Source of the DNA: Deltaproteobacteria bacterium
GTDB taxonomy: Bacteria > Desulfobacterota > GWC2-55-46
Length of the DNA: 64,000 nt
Reading direction: 5' to 3'
Assembly (NCBI GenBank): GCA_016177845.1
Contig: JACOUO010000001.1
Span: forward strand, 1 to 64,000
The notes below the pieces were generated by a model. The model did not search any database. It had not been told where the DNA came from and saw nothing but the letters and a program-made list of their open reading frames with translations. Both the position numbers and the translations under genes were made by a program. Positions 6,952 to 16,340 of the stretch are shown piece by piece. Position 1 is the stretch's first letter, and every line of letters starts with the position of its first letter.

Positions 6952-7259
6952 ACAAAAAATAGCCGTAATTCATTGAAAAATGCAGTAAAATAAAGGTATT
7001 ACGGCTTTTTTAATTTCTCTGAATGTTAAGATAAGGGATATTTAGGGATTAAAGGGTATAGTCCTTTTTATAGTCCTAAGCGTGAAAAAGTGAAAATCTT
7101 TAGTAGTTTTTATAGTAATTTTTCAGAGCTATTCAGGCTTGAGTTCTGATTTTTTATGAAGATGTTAAACGCTGTTGTTGAGGCCTTTTTTTTGTGCAAA
7201 AAACTAAACAAACAATATTTTTTATAATCTGCTAACCTCCTGATTTTTCAGCTACTTTC

Positions 7260-7290
7260 TAATCCTTCCTTAATCCTATTTCCGTATAAT
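7260..7290 (+). promoter_or_regulatory. Promoter with TAATC-N6-TAATC direct repeat (site 1)
   Basis: TAATC occurs at 7260-7264 and 7271-7275, exactly 11 bp apart. After 9 bases comes a perfect -10 box TATAAT at 7285-7290. There is no -35 consensus, so the repeat occupies the -35 region as an activator site would. It serves the small gene at 7350. Two other copies are at 15890 and 19305. Confidence 0.75.
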
Positions 7291-7349
7291 GGGAGTCAGG
7301 AAGAAGGAGAAAAACAAAAACAATCTTTAACCCGTAAGGAGGTAGCAAA

Positions 7350-7469
7350 ATGGACAGAGAACTTAAGGTCGCCAACAGGATTTATATAGCAGTAACCGTG
7401 TTTCTGACTACTGCAATGGTTGCAGGCGCGGCTCTTCTTCAGCACGCACCGCATAGCTTCTACGCGTAA
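7350..7469 (+). CDS. Small single-TM protein (39 aa)
   Basis: AAGGAGG precedes ATG 7350 by 7 bases. The protein begins MDRELKVANR, has one hydrophobic segment (about 11-30, IYIAVTVFLTTAMVAGAALL) and ends QHAPHSFYA. It is too short for common gene callers but has a strong promoter and RBS. It is likely inner-membrane, with the His-containing tail outside by the positive-inside rule. The function is unknown. It shares its promoter type with the exported small protein at 15976 and the HAD-like gene at 19368. Confidence 0.7.
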   Translation: MDRELKVANRIYIAVTVFLTTAMVAGAALLQHAPHSFYA

Positions 7470-7485
7470 TTATCGAGGTATGCAG

Positions 7486-7521
7486 GCAGTATCGGGCGGC
7501 TCTTGAGCCGCCCGATACTGC
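7486..7521. terminator. Perfect 16-bp hairpin after the small TM gene
   Basis: GCAGTATCGGGCGGCT and its exact complement flank a CTTG loop. A long T-tract is lacking, so it is either a weak terminator or an RNA-stabilising hairpin between the small gene and the porin. Confidence 0.6.
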
Positions 7522-7680
7522 TAAAACCCTCAACTTTCCCTTGCCTAAAATAGCCCTAATATGTTATATAATCTCGCTTTTCGATTCCCCTAAAAAATAA
7601 GGAACAGATCGTTTCAAAGGCACTCTACCGCTCTTCCTTTCGCTCATTTTCTTCGCCGGAAACCATCGACTGAATCCCTG

Positions 7681-8856
7681 ATGAGAAGATTCATTACTAT
7701 TATCCTGCTATTTCTATTGATGGCAGCCGCATATACTCCTGCGCACGCGGAGGGTTTTATCTTCGGAGATGAGACAAAAGGAGCGCTTTTTACTGCGGAT
7801 GACGCTAAATTAAATATCAGGCTCGGCCTTCAGCCCAGGCTTGATTACGGGGAGATAATAAAATCAAAGGACGGCAACTCTTATAGTAATGATAAAGACC
7901 TCTACATGAGGGCAATTGCCCTTGACCTGAGGGGCAATCTGAACGAGAACATAAGGTATTGTCTCGTAATCGTTGCCGATAAGTATGATAAAGCGAACTT
8001 CAATAATCAGGTAAATATTCTTTTTTCATATATGGAGTGGCTCGCAAGCCCGGGTTTTGGTCTGATGATAGGTAAAGAGAAGCTCCCGTTCTCAAGGATT
8101 TCCCTTTCTTCGACATTTGTGCAGCTCTTCATTGAAAGGCCTGTCTCATCCGAGACCGCCAAAAAGGCATTCGGCAAAACAGATGTCGTCTATCACAATC
8201 CTAAATTGGAGGCGCGCGGCGGGCTTTTAGAAGGTGTTGTCAGATACTATGCATCTGTTTCAGAGGGTTGGACCGTTGGCGAGCCCATTCAGTCGAATCG
8301 CACTGTTTACAAAGGCGGGCTCCTTTATGCCGGAAGACTTGAGCTTGCGCCTCCTGACTGGGTGGAGGCGATAAGGAGCGACGCGCACATCGGAAGAGGC
8401 AAGCACCTCTCTTTCGGCATTGATTATGCCGTACAGCCGACAATTATTTACAATGAGACGGATTACAAGGAAAAAAGGGCGCTTTGGAGCGTGGACCTGT
8501 CAGGCCATTACAAGGGCTTTACAGGTCAGATTGAGTACAATGAGTGGAGGGCAGATTCAGAGGACCCTGCCATAGCGGACACCAACCCCAAGGGATGGTA
8601 CGCGCAGGCGGCGTACATTATCCTGCCTTTATATATAGAACCGGCCGTGCGTTATGAGGTTTTCGACCAGGACTCAAAGAACAGCGGTAAAAAAGAGAGA
8701 ACGACCACTCTTGGAGTAAACTGGTATCTTAAAGGCCACAGCCTTAAGTCCTCCTTAAACTGGGTGCATACGAAATACGATGTCAACGCGACGGGAAAAC
8801 TGCCCGGAGATGATGATAAAGACATATACCAGCTTCAGGCCCAGATGCTCTTCTAA
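7681..8856 (+). CDS. Outer-membrane porin, phosphate-selective OprO/OprP-like
   Basis: The 391-aa precursor has a clear signal peptide (RRFITIILLFLLMAAAYTPAHA, cleaved after about residue 23) and then alternating amphipathic strands rich in Tyr/Trp. It ends in Phe (LQAQMLF), the usual C-terminal signature of outer-membrane beta-barrels. FGDETKGALFTADDAKLNIRLGLQPRLDYG and LMIGKEKLPFSR are typical of the OprO/P (porin_O_P) family, which in proteobacteria passes phosphate or other anions. Substrate here is not known. ATG 7681 has only a weak RBS. A TATAAT at about 7568-7573 may be its own promoter. Length is normal for the family. Confidence 0.75.
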   Translation: MRRFITIILLFLLMAAAYTPAHAEGFIFGDETKGALFTADDAKLNIRLGLQPRLDYGEIIKSKDGNSYSNDKDLYMRAIALDLRGNLNENIRYCLVIVADKYDKANFNNQVNILFSYMEWLASPGFGLMIGKEKLPFSRISLSSTFVQLFIERPVSSETAKKAFGKTDVVYHNPKLEARGGLLEGVVRYYASVSEGWTVGEPIQSNRTVYKGGLLYAGRLELAPPDWVEAIRSDAHIGRGKHLSFGIDYAVQPTIIYNETDYKEKRALWSVDLSGHYKGFTGQIEYNEWRADSEDPAIADTNPKGWYAQAAYIILPLYIEPAVRYEVFDQDSKNSGKKERTTTLGVNWYLKGHSLKSSLNWVHTKYDVNATGKLPGDDDKDIYQLQAQMLF

Positions 8857-9075
8857 CAACCACCCCTCCAATGCCGTGGAACAATATTCCTTGATTTTCA
8901 AGCAGTTTACAGTGTAAACTGTAGGCAAATTCAAAGTACCTTTGATTTATCCTGAACAGGCCGTTGCAAGGACACGGGCCTGTTTACCCGATTCGCAGAT
9001 TTTTCACCCCGCAGTTCACCTTGCCTGGCTTATGCCCCTGATAAATTAAGGGAATAACTTCGAAAGAAGGCCTTG

Positions 9076-12000
9076 ATGAAGAAGTCCCAAATCTCACTTT
9101 TGCATAAGGCTCTGCTTGCCATTTTAATAATCCTGCTGCCTATCTCCATAACCTTTTTCCATAGCTACAATAAAAGCAAAGAAAACCTGAAAAACTATAT
9201 ACTCAATGACCTCACAATAATGGCTGAGGCCTTCGAGGGACAGGTCTATCAATTCCTTGAAATGTCAAAGCGCCGCGCGCATGATTTTACTACCGACGGA
9301 GCAATAATAAGCGGCGTAAAGCGCATACTTGCGGGAGACAAGCAGACGGTCAAAAACCTGAATAGACATCTGATTAAAAATAAGCTCAGCATAGACGATA
9401 CCATTCAGCATATCGGAATCCTTTCGCCCGAAGGGAAGGTGATAGCTTCGACCGAAGAAAGCGAGTTAGGCAAAGATTTTTCAAATGAGCCTTTCTTCCG
9501 AAATGGAATCAAAAAGATAAGCGTTGTTGAAAGGAGCGACCATGGGGCGTTTGAGCCCGGGGTGGTGGTATCCGCACCTATTAAAGACCCTGAGACAGGC
9601 AAAACCATCGGGGTGCTTGCTAATTTCATCAGGTTCTTTGACCTTGATAAGGTTCTTAGCGGAGAGTTCAACCGTGAATTCGGCGCAGTTTCATGGAGCA
9701 AGGGCAACCGTAAGACCATGGAGGTCTATCTTGTCAATAAAGATCGGCTGATGATAACAAAGTCCATATTCGTGAAGGATGCGGTGCTCAGGCAAAAGGT
9801 GAATTCCATGCCTATAAGCGCGTGCCTGGAGCATTTAAAGGAGTATGACGGTTTTTATCCTGATTACAGGGGGATAATGGTTGCAGGCGCTTCGATGTGC
9901 ATGCCTGCAATGAATTGGGTGCTTCTTGTCGAGGTTGATGAGGAAGAAATTTTGGCCCCTGCCGCTGAGATACAAAAAGACGCCCTTATCACGGCAGGGG
10001 TAGTGCTCGGGCTGATGGGGGTGCTTTTCGGTGCGTTTTTAAGAGGGGTATTAAGGCCGCTTAGGATTATGTCAAGCGCTTCGGAGGCAATCGCCGGAGG
10101 CGATTATAATGTTGAAGTGCCGGTTGAATCAGGCGATGAGATAGGAAAGCTGTCTGTCTCTTTCAACAAAATGGCAAATGAAGTAAAGAACAGGACTGCT
10201 CTTCTGCGCGAAAGCGAAGAGAGGCTGAGGGCCATAATAGACAATTCAACTGCCATTATCTATTTGAAAGATATTCATGGGAAGTACCTCCTTGTAAACA
10301 GGAGGTACTTGGAGATTTTCAACTTATCCGCGGACGGCATATTGGGCAGAACGGATTATGAGATATTCCCGACTGAAGTAGCTGCTCTTTTCAGGGCAAA
10401 TGACACAAAGGTAATCGAAGCTAAGATGCCGATGGAGTTTGAGGAGAACGCTATTCAGGAAGACGGAGTGCATCATTACATCTCTATAAAGGTGCCTCTT
10501 ATTGACGCAAGCGGAGCTCCCTTTGCCACCTGCGGCATATCTACGGATATTAGCGAGCGTAAAAGAATGGAAGAGGCGCTCAGGGAAAGCGAAGAGAAGT
10601 ACCGGTCAGTCATCTCCAATATACCTGATGTCACCTGGACATCCGACGGAGAGGGCAATACCATCTTTATCAGCAGTAATGTCACTAAGATCTTTGGCTA
10701 TACTCCCGACGAGATATACGCGAGCGAGAAGAAAGCGTGGCTAAGTGCTATACATCCCGATGACCTGCACAGGGTAGTAAGCTCGTATAACGCACTATTT
10801 GCCGACAATGAGCACTACAATGTCGAGTACAGATTGAAAAGAAAAGACGGAAGCTGGATATGGATAAACGACAGGGCAATGACCTGTTATGAAAAGAACG
10901 GGGTGAAATACGCCGATGGAATCTTCTCTGATATCACCGAAAGAAAGATAGCTGAAGAAAAGATTGCCAGGCTCAACAGGCTTTACTCCGTATTGAGCAA
11001 GATTAATGAGGCTATCGTCCGAAATCGTGACACCCATGAGCTTTGCCAGCAGGCTTGCCATGTGGCGGTAGAGGACGGAGGCTTTTTGATGTCATGGATA
11101 GGGTTTGTGAACAGGACAACCATGACAGTCGAGCCGTTCGCGTCCTGGGGTGAAGATGTATCTTATCTTGATAACTTAAATATTAGCCTTAAAGACGAAC
11201 CTGAAGGCCGCGGAATGACCGGAAAAGCCATCAGGGAAGGCAAGCCTTTTATTTGCAATGATGTCGAGAAAGACCCTTGCATGGCCCTGTGGCGTGAAAA
11301 GGCGCTTAAATACGGTTTCCGCTCCTCTGCGGCAATACCTCTTCGCTCAAAGGGGATGGTGCTCGGCGCTCTTAACTTCTACTCGGGAGAAGCTAATTTT
11401 TTCAATAATGAAGAGATGAAGCTTATCGAGGCCCTTGCCGCTGATATTTCGTATGCGATTGAAGCTATCGAGTTCGAGAAAGAAGGCAAGAGGGCACAGG
11501 AGGAGCTTAATCTCCTGCAGACCGTCTCCCTTGACATCAGAGAGGCGGAGGATATCCATTCAGCCCTTAAACTGGCGATAACGAAAATATGCCATACCGC
11601 AGGATGGAGCCTTGGCGAGGTCTGGATCCCGAATCAGGACGGCACGGCCCTTGAGTATGCCGCCGTATCCTGTGAAGTCTGTGGGAAGGAGATGAATGAA
11701 CTGGTCGAGGCAAGTAAGCGTATCAGTTTTTCCATCTCAGAGGGACTTCCCGGAAGAGTATGGGCTAAAAAAGAAAATCTCTGGATAAAGGATATATCAA
11801 GGGAAAATGACTGCGTTAGGGCGGCACTGATAAGAAAGGCAGGCCTCAAGGCAGCTTTCGGCATACCGATAATCTCCGGTGACCGCGTACTGGCAATCCT
11901 TGTTTTCTTCATGAAAGAGGTAAAGGGAGAGGACCAGAGATCCATAGACCTGGTATCGGCAATATCAGCCCAGCTCGGCTCCGTTATCCAGAGGAAGTTT

Positions 12001-13524
12001 GCCGAAGAGGCCAGGCAGGAGCTTCAGCAGAGATACGAGGAGCTTGTGAACAGGCTCAGGATAGGCATATACAGGAACACAGCCGGCGAAGAAGGCCGTT
12101 TCCTGGAGGTGAACCCGGCTGTGGTATCCATAGTGGAAGCTGATTCAAAGGAAGAGGTGCTTAAGCATAATGTGAGCGATTTTTACGCTGACAAAAGCAA
12201 ACGCCTTGAGTTCAGCAATAAGCTCCTGAAGTTCGGTTTCATCAGGAATGAGGAGTTGGAGTTCATAACGCTCAAGAACAGAAAGATATGGGTTGCAGTG
12301 AGCGCGATGAAAAAGGAGAAGGACGGCGGTATTTATTTTGACGGCGTTATTGAGGATATAACCGAGCATAAGAGGCTTGAGGAGCAGCTCAGGCAGGCTC
12401 AGAAGATAGAGGCTGTCGGCCAGCTCGCCGGCGGAATTGCCCATGACTTCAATAACATACTTACAGCGCTCATAGGTTACGGAAACCTGCTCATGCTGAA
12501 AAAATCAGATGATGAGCTTGTGAAGACTTATGCGGGGCAGATGCTCAATCTTTCAGAGAAGGCTGCGACCCTTACGCAGGGCCTGCTTGCCTTCAGCAGA
12601 AAGCAGATAATGAACCCGAAGGCGGTTGACCTCAATGACCTTGTAAAGCGCGTTGAGAAGATACTTTTAAGGATTATCGGCGAAGACATTCAGTTAAAAG
12701 CTATTATTGACGATAAGGAATTGATAATCAAGGCCGACTCGACCCAGATAGAACAGGTAATAATAAATATCGCCACAAACGCAAGGGACGCCATGCCCGG
12801 CGGCGGCTCGCTGATAATAAAGACAGAGACCCTGCAGATAGACAAGCATTTTATTGAAAAGCACGGGTACGGCGAGCCTGGCAGTTACGGTTGCATCACA
12901 ATATCCGATACCGGGACCGGGATTGAAGCTTCGGTGCAGGAGAGGATATTTGAGCCCTTCTTTACAACCAAAGAGGTAGGCAAAGGCACGGGGCTTGGCC
13001 TTTCGGTCGTGTATGGGATAGTTAAACAGCATTACGGGTTTATCAATGTTTACAGCGAGCCCGGCAAAGGCACTACCTTCAGGATATATCTTCCGCTTTC
13101 GGATTCTTACGTTGCTCAGAGCATGGAGAAGGAGCATGAGCAATTACGGGGCGGAAAGGAGATCATCCTCCTTGCTGAGGACGAGGCGGATGTAAGGAAT
13201 ATTACAAGGGCAATGCTTCAGGAATTCGGCTACACGGTGATTGAGGCTGTTGACGGTGAAGATGCAGTCGCTAAGTTCATTGAGAATCAAGACTCGATAA
13301 ATATGCTTCTTTTTGATATGATTATGCCAAAAAAGAACGGTAAGGAAGCGTACGCTGAGATAGTAAAGATAAAGCCTCAGGTCAAGGCGCTCTTTACGAG
13401 TGGGTACGCCGCAGAGATAATGCGCACGAGAGGCATTCTGGATGAAGGGTTGAACTTCATCTCGAAACCTGTTTCTCCGGGGGATTTTCTTAATAAGGTA
13501 AGGGAGGTCTTGGACCATGAATGA
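9076..13524 (+). CDS. Large hybrid sensor histidine kinase (TM-sensor-HAMP-PAS-GAF-HK-REC)
   Basis: ATG 9076 is favoured over the adjoining TTG because GAAAGAAGG is well spaced to it. The layout of the 1482 aa is: TM1 at about 12-32, an extracytoplasmic sensor (Cache-like) to about 300, TM2 at about 303-325, HAMP, two PAS domains (about 380-500 and 505-620), two GAF domains (about 640-785 and 805-975), a third PAS (about 985-1105), HisKA with GGIAHDFNN (His1123), HATPase with NIATNARDAMPGGG and GKGTGLGL, and a C-terminal receiver with Asp1414 (LLFDMIMPKKNG). The IAHDFNN H-box is typical of hybrid kinases of this class. It overlaps the HD-GYP regulator by 8 bases, so the two are probably one signalling pair. 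The ligand is unknown. Confidence 0.93.
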   Translation: MKKSQISLLHKALLAILIILLPISITFFHSYNKSKENLKNYILNDLTIMAEAFEGQVYQFLEMSKRRAHDFTTDGAIISGVKRILAGDKQTVKNLNRHLIKNKLSIDDTIQHIGILSPEGKVIASTEESELGKDFSNEPFFRNGIKKISVVERSDHGAFEPGVVVSAPIKDPETGKTIGVLANFIRFFDLDKVLSGEFNREFGAVSWSKGNRKTMEVYLVNKDRLMITKSIFVKDAVLRQKVNSMPISACLEHLKEYDGFYPDYRGIMVAGASMCMPAMNWVLLVEVDEEEILAPAAEIQKDALITAGVVLGLMGVLFGAFLRGVLRPLRIMSSASEAIAGGDYNVEVPVESGDEIGKLSVSFNKMANEVKNRTALLRESEERLRAIIDNSTAIIYLKDIHGKYLLVNRRYLEIFNLSADGILGRTDYEIFPTEVAALFRANDTKVIEAKMPMEFEENAIQEDGVHHYISIKVPLIDASGAPFATCGISTDISERKRMEEALRESEEKYRSVISNIPDVTWTSDGEGNTIFISSNVTKIFGYTPDEIYASEKKAWLSAIHPDDLHRVVSSYNALFADNEHYNVEYRLKRKDGSWIWINDRAMTCYEKNGVKYADGIFSDITERKIAEEKIARLNRLYSVLSKINEAIVRNRDTHELCQQACHVAVEDGGFLMSWIGFVNRTTMTVEPFASWGEDVSYLDNLNISLKDEPEGRGMTGKAIREGKPFICNDVEKDPCMALWREKALKYGFRSSAAIPLRSKGMVLGALNFYSGEANFFNNEEMKLIEALAADISYAIEAIEFEKEGKRAQEELNLLQTVSLDIREAEDIHSALKLAITKICHTAGWSLGEVWIPNQDGTALEYAAVSCEVCGKEMNELVEASKRISFSISEGLPGRVWAKKENLWIKDISRENDCVRAALIRKAGLKAAFGIPIISGDRVLAILVFFMKEVKGEDQRSIDLVSAISAQLGSVIQRKFAEEARQELQQRYEELVNRLRIGIYRNTAGEEGRFLEVNPAVVSIVEADSKEEVLKHNVSDFYADKSKRLEFSNKLLKFGFIRNEELEFITLKNRKIWVAVSAMKKEKDGGIYFDGVIEDITEHKRLEEQLRQAQKIEAVGQLAGGIAHDFNNILTALIGYGNLLMLKKSDDELVKTYAGQMLNLSEKAATLTQGLLAFSRKQIMNPKAVDLNDLVKRVEKILLRIIGEDIQLKAIIDDKELIIKADSTQIEQVIINIATNARDAMPGGGSLIIKTETLQIDKHFIEKHGYGEPGSYGCITISDTGTGIEASVQERIFEPFFTTKEVGKGTGLGLSVVYGIVKQHYGFINVYSEPGKGTTFRIYLPLSDSYVAQSMEKEHEQLRGGKEIILLAEDEADVRNITRAMLQEFGYTVIEAVDGEDAVAKFIENQDSINMLLFDMIMPKKNGKEAYAEIVKIKPQVKALFTSGYAAEIMRTRGILDEGLNFISKPVSPGDFLNKVREVLDHE

Positions 13525-14620
13525 GAGCAGCGGAAATATACTTGTAGTGGATGATAATGTTTTTGTGCTGGACAGCACTACCCTGCTCCTGAAAGGCTAC
13601 GGCTACACGGTCTCGCCCTGCGGAGACCCCGAAGAGGCGCTTATAAAATTGCAAAATGACAATTTTGACACAGTGCTGACAGACATAAAGATGCCGAAGA
13701 TGACCGGCATGGAGCTGCTTGAAAAAGTACACCTGTACAACAAGGAGATACCTGTGGTGCTCATGACAGCTTACGCTGAGCTTGATGTGGCTGTCAACGC
13801 CATAAACAAGGGCGCCTTTGATTTTATTATCAAGCCGTATAAGCCTGATTACCTGCTTCGCTCAATGGAGAAGGCAGTGAAGTACTACAGGCTTCTGCAG
13901 ATAGAGAAGAACTACAAGCACAGGCTTGAAGAGGATGTAATAAAAAGGACGCAGGAACTTGCCGACGCCCTCAGCATGGTAAAGAGCATGAGCGAAGAGC
14001 TTGTCCACAGAATGACAATTATCGCCGAGCACAGGGATACCGATACCGGGTCGCATATCAAAAGGATCGGGCTTTATTCGAGTAAGCTTGCCGAGGCGTT
14101 TGGGCTTTCGCCATATATGATTGAAAAGATTGCGTTCGCAAGCCCTATGCACGACATAGGAAAGATAGGCATACCGGACAGCATACTTTTGAAGCCCGGC
14201 CCGCTTACCATTGAGGAATTCGAGATAATGAAGACACACACTAAGATAGGGGAAAAGATGCTTTCCGATTCTTCCCACCCGAGCATCCAGATAGCGGCTT
14301 CCATTGCGTTAAACCACCATGAAAGATGGGACGGCTCAGGCTATCCCAGAGGGCTTAAGGGCGAGAATATCCCCATCGAGGGAAGGATTGTAATGCTTGT
14401 GGACCAATACGACGCGCTCAGGAGCAAAAGGCCTTACAAAAAGGCATTAAGCCATGAGGAGGTCATTGATATAATCACAAAAGGCGATAACAGGACATCG
14501 CCGGCGCATTTTGACCCGAAGCTGCTTGCAGTCTTTAAAGAAATATCTCCCGTCTTTAATGAAGTTTTCAATACGCATCAGGATGTCTTGCTGGAATTCA
14601 ATGAGGCGGGCAATATTTAG
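13517..14620 (+). CDS. Response regulator with HD-GYP c-di-GMP phosphodiesterase domain
   Basis: The 367-aa protein has an N-terminal receiver (ILVVDDN, phospho-acceptor Asp56 in LTDIKMPKMTG, Lys in IIKPY) joined by a coiled segment (about 125-165) to an HD-GYP domain. It carries HDIGKIGIPD (His212-Asp213) and HHERWDGSGYPRG (from 267), so all catalytic motifs for cyclic-di-GMP hydrolysis are present. It overlaps the hybrid kinase by 8 bases and is its likely output, which links the sensed signal to c-di-GMP level. Its stop overlaps that of the convergent adenosine-specific kinase by 4 bases. Confidence 0.93.
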   Translation: MNESSGNILVVDDNVFVLDSTTLLLKGYGYTVSPCGDPEEALIKLQNDNFDTVLTDIKMPKMTGMELLEKVHLYNKEIPVVLMTAYAELDVAVNAINKGAFDFIIKPYKPDYLLRSMEKAVKYYRLLQIEKNYKHRLEEDVIKRTQELADALSMVKSMSEELVHRMTIIAEHRDTDTGSHIKRIGLYSSKLAEAFGLSPYMIEKIAFASPMHDIGKIGIPDSILLKPGPLTIEEFEIMKTHTKIGEKMLSDSSHPSIQIAASIALNHHERWDGSGYPRGLKGENIPIEGRIVMLVDQYDALRSKRPYKKALSHEEVIDIITKGDNRTSPAHFDPKLLAVFKEISPVFNEVFNTHQDVLLEFNEAGNI

Positions 14621-15099
14621 AGCTTATACCCGAATTTTCTGAGAAGTTCTTTTCTTGCTTTTTTGTCGTTCTCGCCTTCAACGCCCTTTGGCTTAAAGCC
14701 GTCTATTACGCCGAGTATGCCTCTGCCCTGTGCTGTTTCAGCTACGATAATCTCAAGCGGATTGGCCGTGGCGCAGTAAATCGAGCAGACTTCCTGGCAA
14801 TTCTTTATGGCATTGAGGATATTTACCGGGTAGGCGTCTTTTATGATGATGACGAAGACATGGCCTGCGCCGATTGACATTGCATTGTCAATGGCGGCTT
14901 TCTTAAGCGCTTCGTCATTGCCCTCAATCCTTATAAGGCAAGGCTCTGAGGCTTCGCAGAACGCTATCCCGAACTTTGCGCCGGGCACACTCCCTGCAAT
15001 TATTTCATAAAGGTCTTCGATGGTCTTTATGAAGTGCGTTTGTCCGATTATTATGTTTGCGCCTTCAGGAAAATCCGCCTTAATAGCCTTAAGTTCCAT
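14617..15099 (-). CDS. Adenosine-specific kinase (DUF355/PF04008)
   Basis: The 160-aa protein fits the adenosine-specific kinase family in full length. It has GANIIIGQTHFIKTIEDLYE at the start, KFGIAFCEASEPCLIRIEGND in the middle and IVAETAQGRGILGVIDGF near the end. The family was assigned from structures and is common in archaea and thermophiles. Direct enzymology is limited, so the activity is by homology. It is followed upstream on the same strand by deoC (42-base gap), so both may act in nucleoside handling. AT-rich leader with GGGGGAGAGATATGG gives a good RBS at ATG 15099. Confidence 0.85.
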   Translation of the reverse strand: MELKAIKADFPEGANIIIGQTHFIKTIEDLYEIIAGSVPGAKFGIAFCEASEPCLIRIEGNDEALKKAAIDNAMSIGAGHVFVIIIKDAYPVNILNAIKNCQEVCSIYCATANPLEIIVAETAQGRGILGVIDGFKPKGVEGENDKKARKELLRKFGYKL

Positions 15100-15141
15100 A
15101 TCTCTCCCCCATGTAAAATATTAGCAGAGCTTCCGTATCAG

Positions 15142-15807
15142 TCAAATCCCTGAGGAGAACTCCTCCATTATTTCAATCCCTGAACTTGTGCCTATCCTGT
15201 GGGCGCCTGCCTCAAGCATGAGAAGGGTAGCCTTAAGGGTCTTTATGCCGCCTGCCGCCTTTATCTTTATCATGCCTGCCGAGAGCTCTGAAAGAAGCCT
15301 TATGTCTTCGATTTTTGCCCCGCCTGTGCCGAAACCGGTTGATGTTTTTACGAAATGCGCCCCGCTGTCAATAACAAGTCCGCAGGCCCTCTTTTTTTCT
15401 TCAAGGGTCAGATAGCAGGTCTCTATGATGACTTTTATGGTCGCATCAGGAAGGGCTTTTACAATAGAAGAGATTTCATCTTCAGCCGGTTTAAATTCTG
15501 CCGATTTAAAATACGAGAGATTCATCACTACATCGATTTCCTTTGCGCCGGACTCAAAGGCTCTGACAGCTTCGAGCAGCTTGACGGCCGGCTCCGAGTA
15601 GCCCAGCGGAAATCCCGTAACGGTACAGACTTTTATAGGGCTGTTCCTGAGAAGGGCTGCGGCAAAGGCCGCATGGCAGGGCGCAATGCATACTGCAGCG
15701 AAAGGAAAAGGCAAGGCCCTGATTATCAGTCTTTCTATATCTTTTTTGGCCGCATCAGGCCGAAGAAGCGTGAGATCTATGGAGGCGGCAAGTTCCTCTT
15801 TCGTCAT
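15142..15807 (-). CDS. deoC: Deoxyribose-phosphate aldolase
   Basis: The 221-aa DeoC cleaves 2-deoxyribose-5-phosphate into glyceraldehyde-3-phosphate and acetaldehyde. Seen: IDLTLLRPDA, EIDVVMN (Asp92), KVIIETCYL, the Schiff-base lysine in HFVKTSTGFG (Lys154), and IKAAGGIK, the phosphate-binding loop. Length is typical of the short bacterial type. It is divergent from the 15976 gene, with the promoter region of the latter in between. It is probably co-transcribed with the adenosine-specific kinase downstream. Confidence 0.95.
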   Translation of the reverse strand: MTKEELAASIDLTLLRPDAAKKDIERLIIRALPFPFAAVCIAPCHAAFAAALLRNSPIKVCTVTGFPLGYSEPAVKLLEAVRAFESGAKEIDVVMNLSYFKSAEFKPAEDEISSIVKALPDATIKVIIETCYLTLEEKKRACGLVIDSGAHFVKTSTGFGTGGAKIEDIRLLSELSAGMIKIKAAGGIKTLKATLLMLEAGAHRIGTSSGIEIMEEFSSGI

Positions 15808-15889
15808 GAGTGAAATCTAACATAACGCCAAGGTTAAAGCAAGCCGGGCAGGAGTTTGTAAGAGCTTGTAATGTAATGATTTTTTTCTT

Positions 15890-15921
15890 TAATCTTGTTT
15901 TAATCTTGAGTGGCATATACT
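15890..15921 (+). promoter_or_regulatory. Promoter with TAATC-N6-TAATC direct repeat (site 3)
   Basis: TAATC occurs at 15890-15894 and 15901-15905 (11 bp apart), then 10 bases, then TATACT at 15916-15921. It is followed by a leader of about 50 bases to the small exported protein at 15976. Confidence 0.7.
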
Positions 15922-15975
15922 GAACTCAGGATAAAATCATATCTGTATTTAGTCCTTTATCTTGACGGAGGAATC

Positions 15976-16218
15976 ATGAAGTACCTTCTTAGCGCATTAA
16001 TAATCGTAGCAACTATTACACTTTTCTATGCCGGCCTCCATGCTTATGAGGACATTACTGTTATCAAATGCGATGTGCCTGTAAGCTCTTCAGAAGTCGC
16101 CCCGATGAATGTAGATTACAGCATCAAGCCCATTGAGGCGAATGTCACGGAAGCGCGCAATCTGCGAACGGAGAGGAGAGCGCTGAGCGTTCCCGATTGG
16201 GCCGTTAAGGAACAGTAA
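15976..16218 (+). CDS. Small exported protein (80 aa)
   Basis: The start is ATG 15976, with GACGGAGGAATC just upstream. A longer frame from 15910 would begin inside the promoter. An N-terminal hydrophobic segment (KYLLSALIIVATITLFYAGLHA) looks like a signal peptide with cleavage after AGLHA or a membrane anchor. The mature part has a single Cys (VIKCDVPV) and no known motif. It precedes a b-type cytochrome with its own promoter and a two-component pair, so it may be a periplasmic partner of that system. The family is not recognised. Confidence 0.7.
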   Translation: MKYLLSALIIVATITLFYAGLHAYEDITVIKCDVPVSSSEVAPMNVDYSIKPIEANVTEARNLRTERRALSVPDWAVKEQ

Positions 16219-16271
16219 CTATATCTCTTTGAAATCGTTGTGTTTTTCAGATTAATTGGCGCATGCCTCCA

Positions 16272-16300
16272 TTGACCCGAAATTAAAGGCGTGATATCAT
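16272..16300 (+). promoter_or_regulatory. Sigma70-type promoter of the cytochrome b gene
   Basis: TTGACC at 16272-16277, 17-base spacer, TATCAT at 16295-16300. It lies 41 bases before the ATG of the cytochrome and could also drive the two-component genes behind it. Confidence 0.6.
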
Positions 16301-16340
16301 CTGTGTAAAATTATAAACTTTAAAAAAGGAAATTAAACAG

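Noticed and set aside
12694-13578. Open frames on the minus strand inside the hybrid kinase gene
   Set aside because: They have no RBS, no recognisable domains and lie fully under a long, clearly coding + strand gene.
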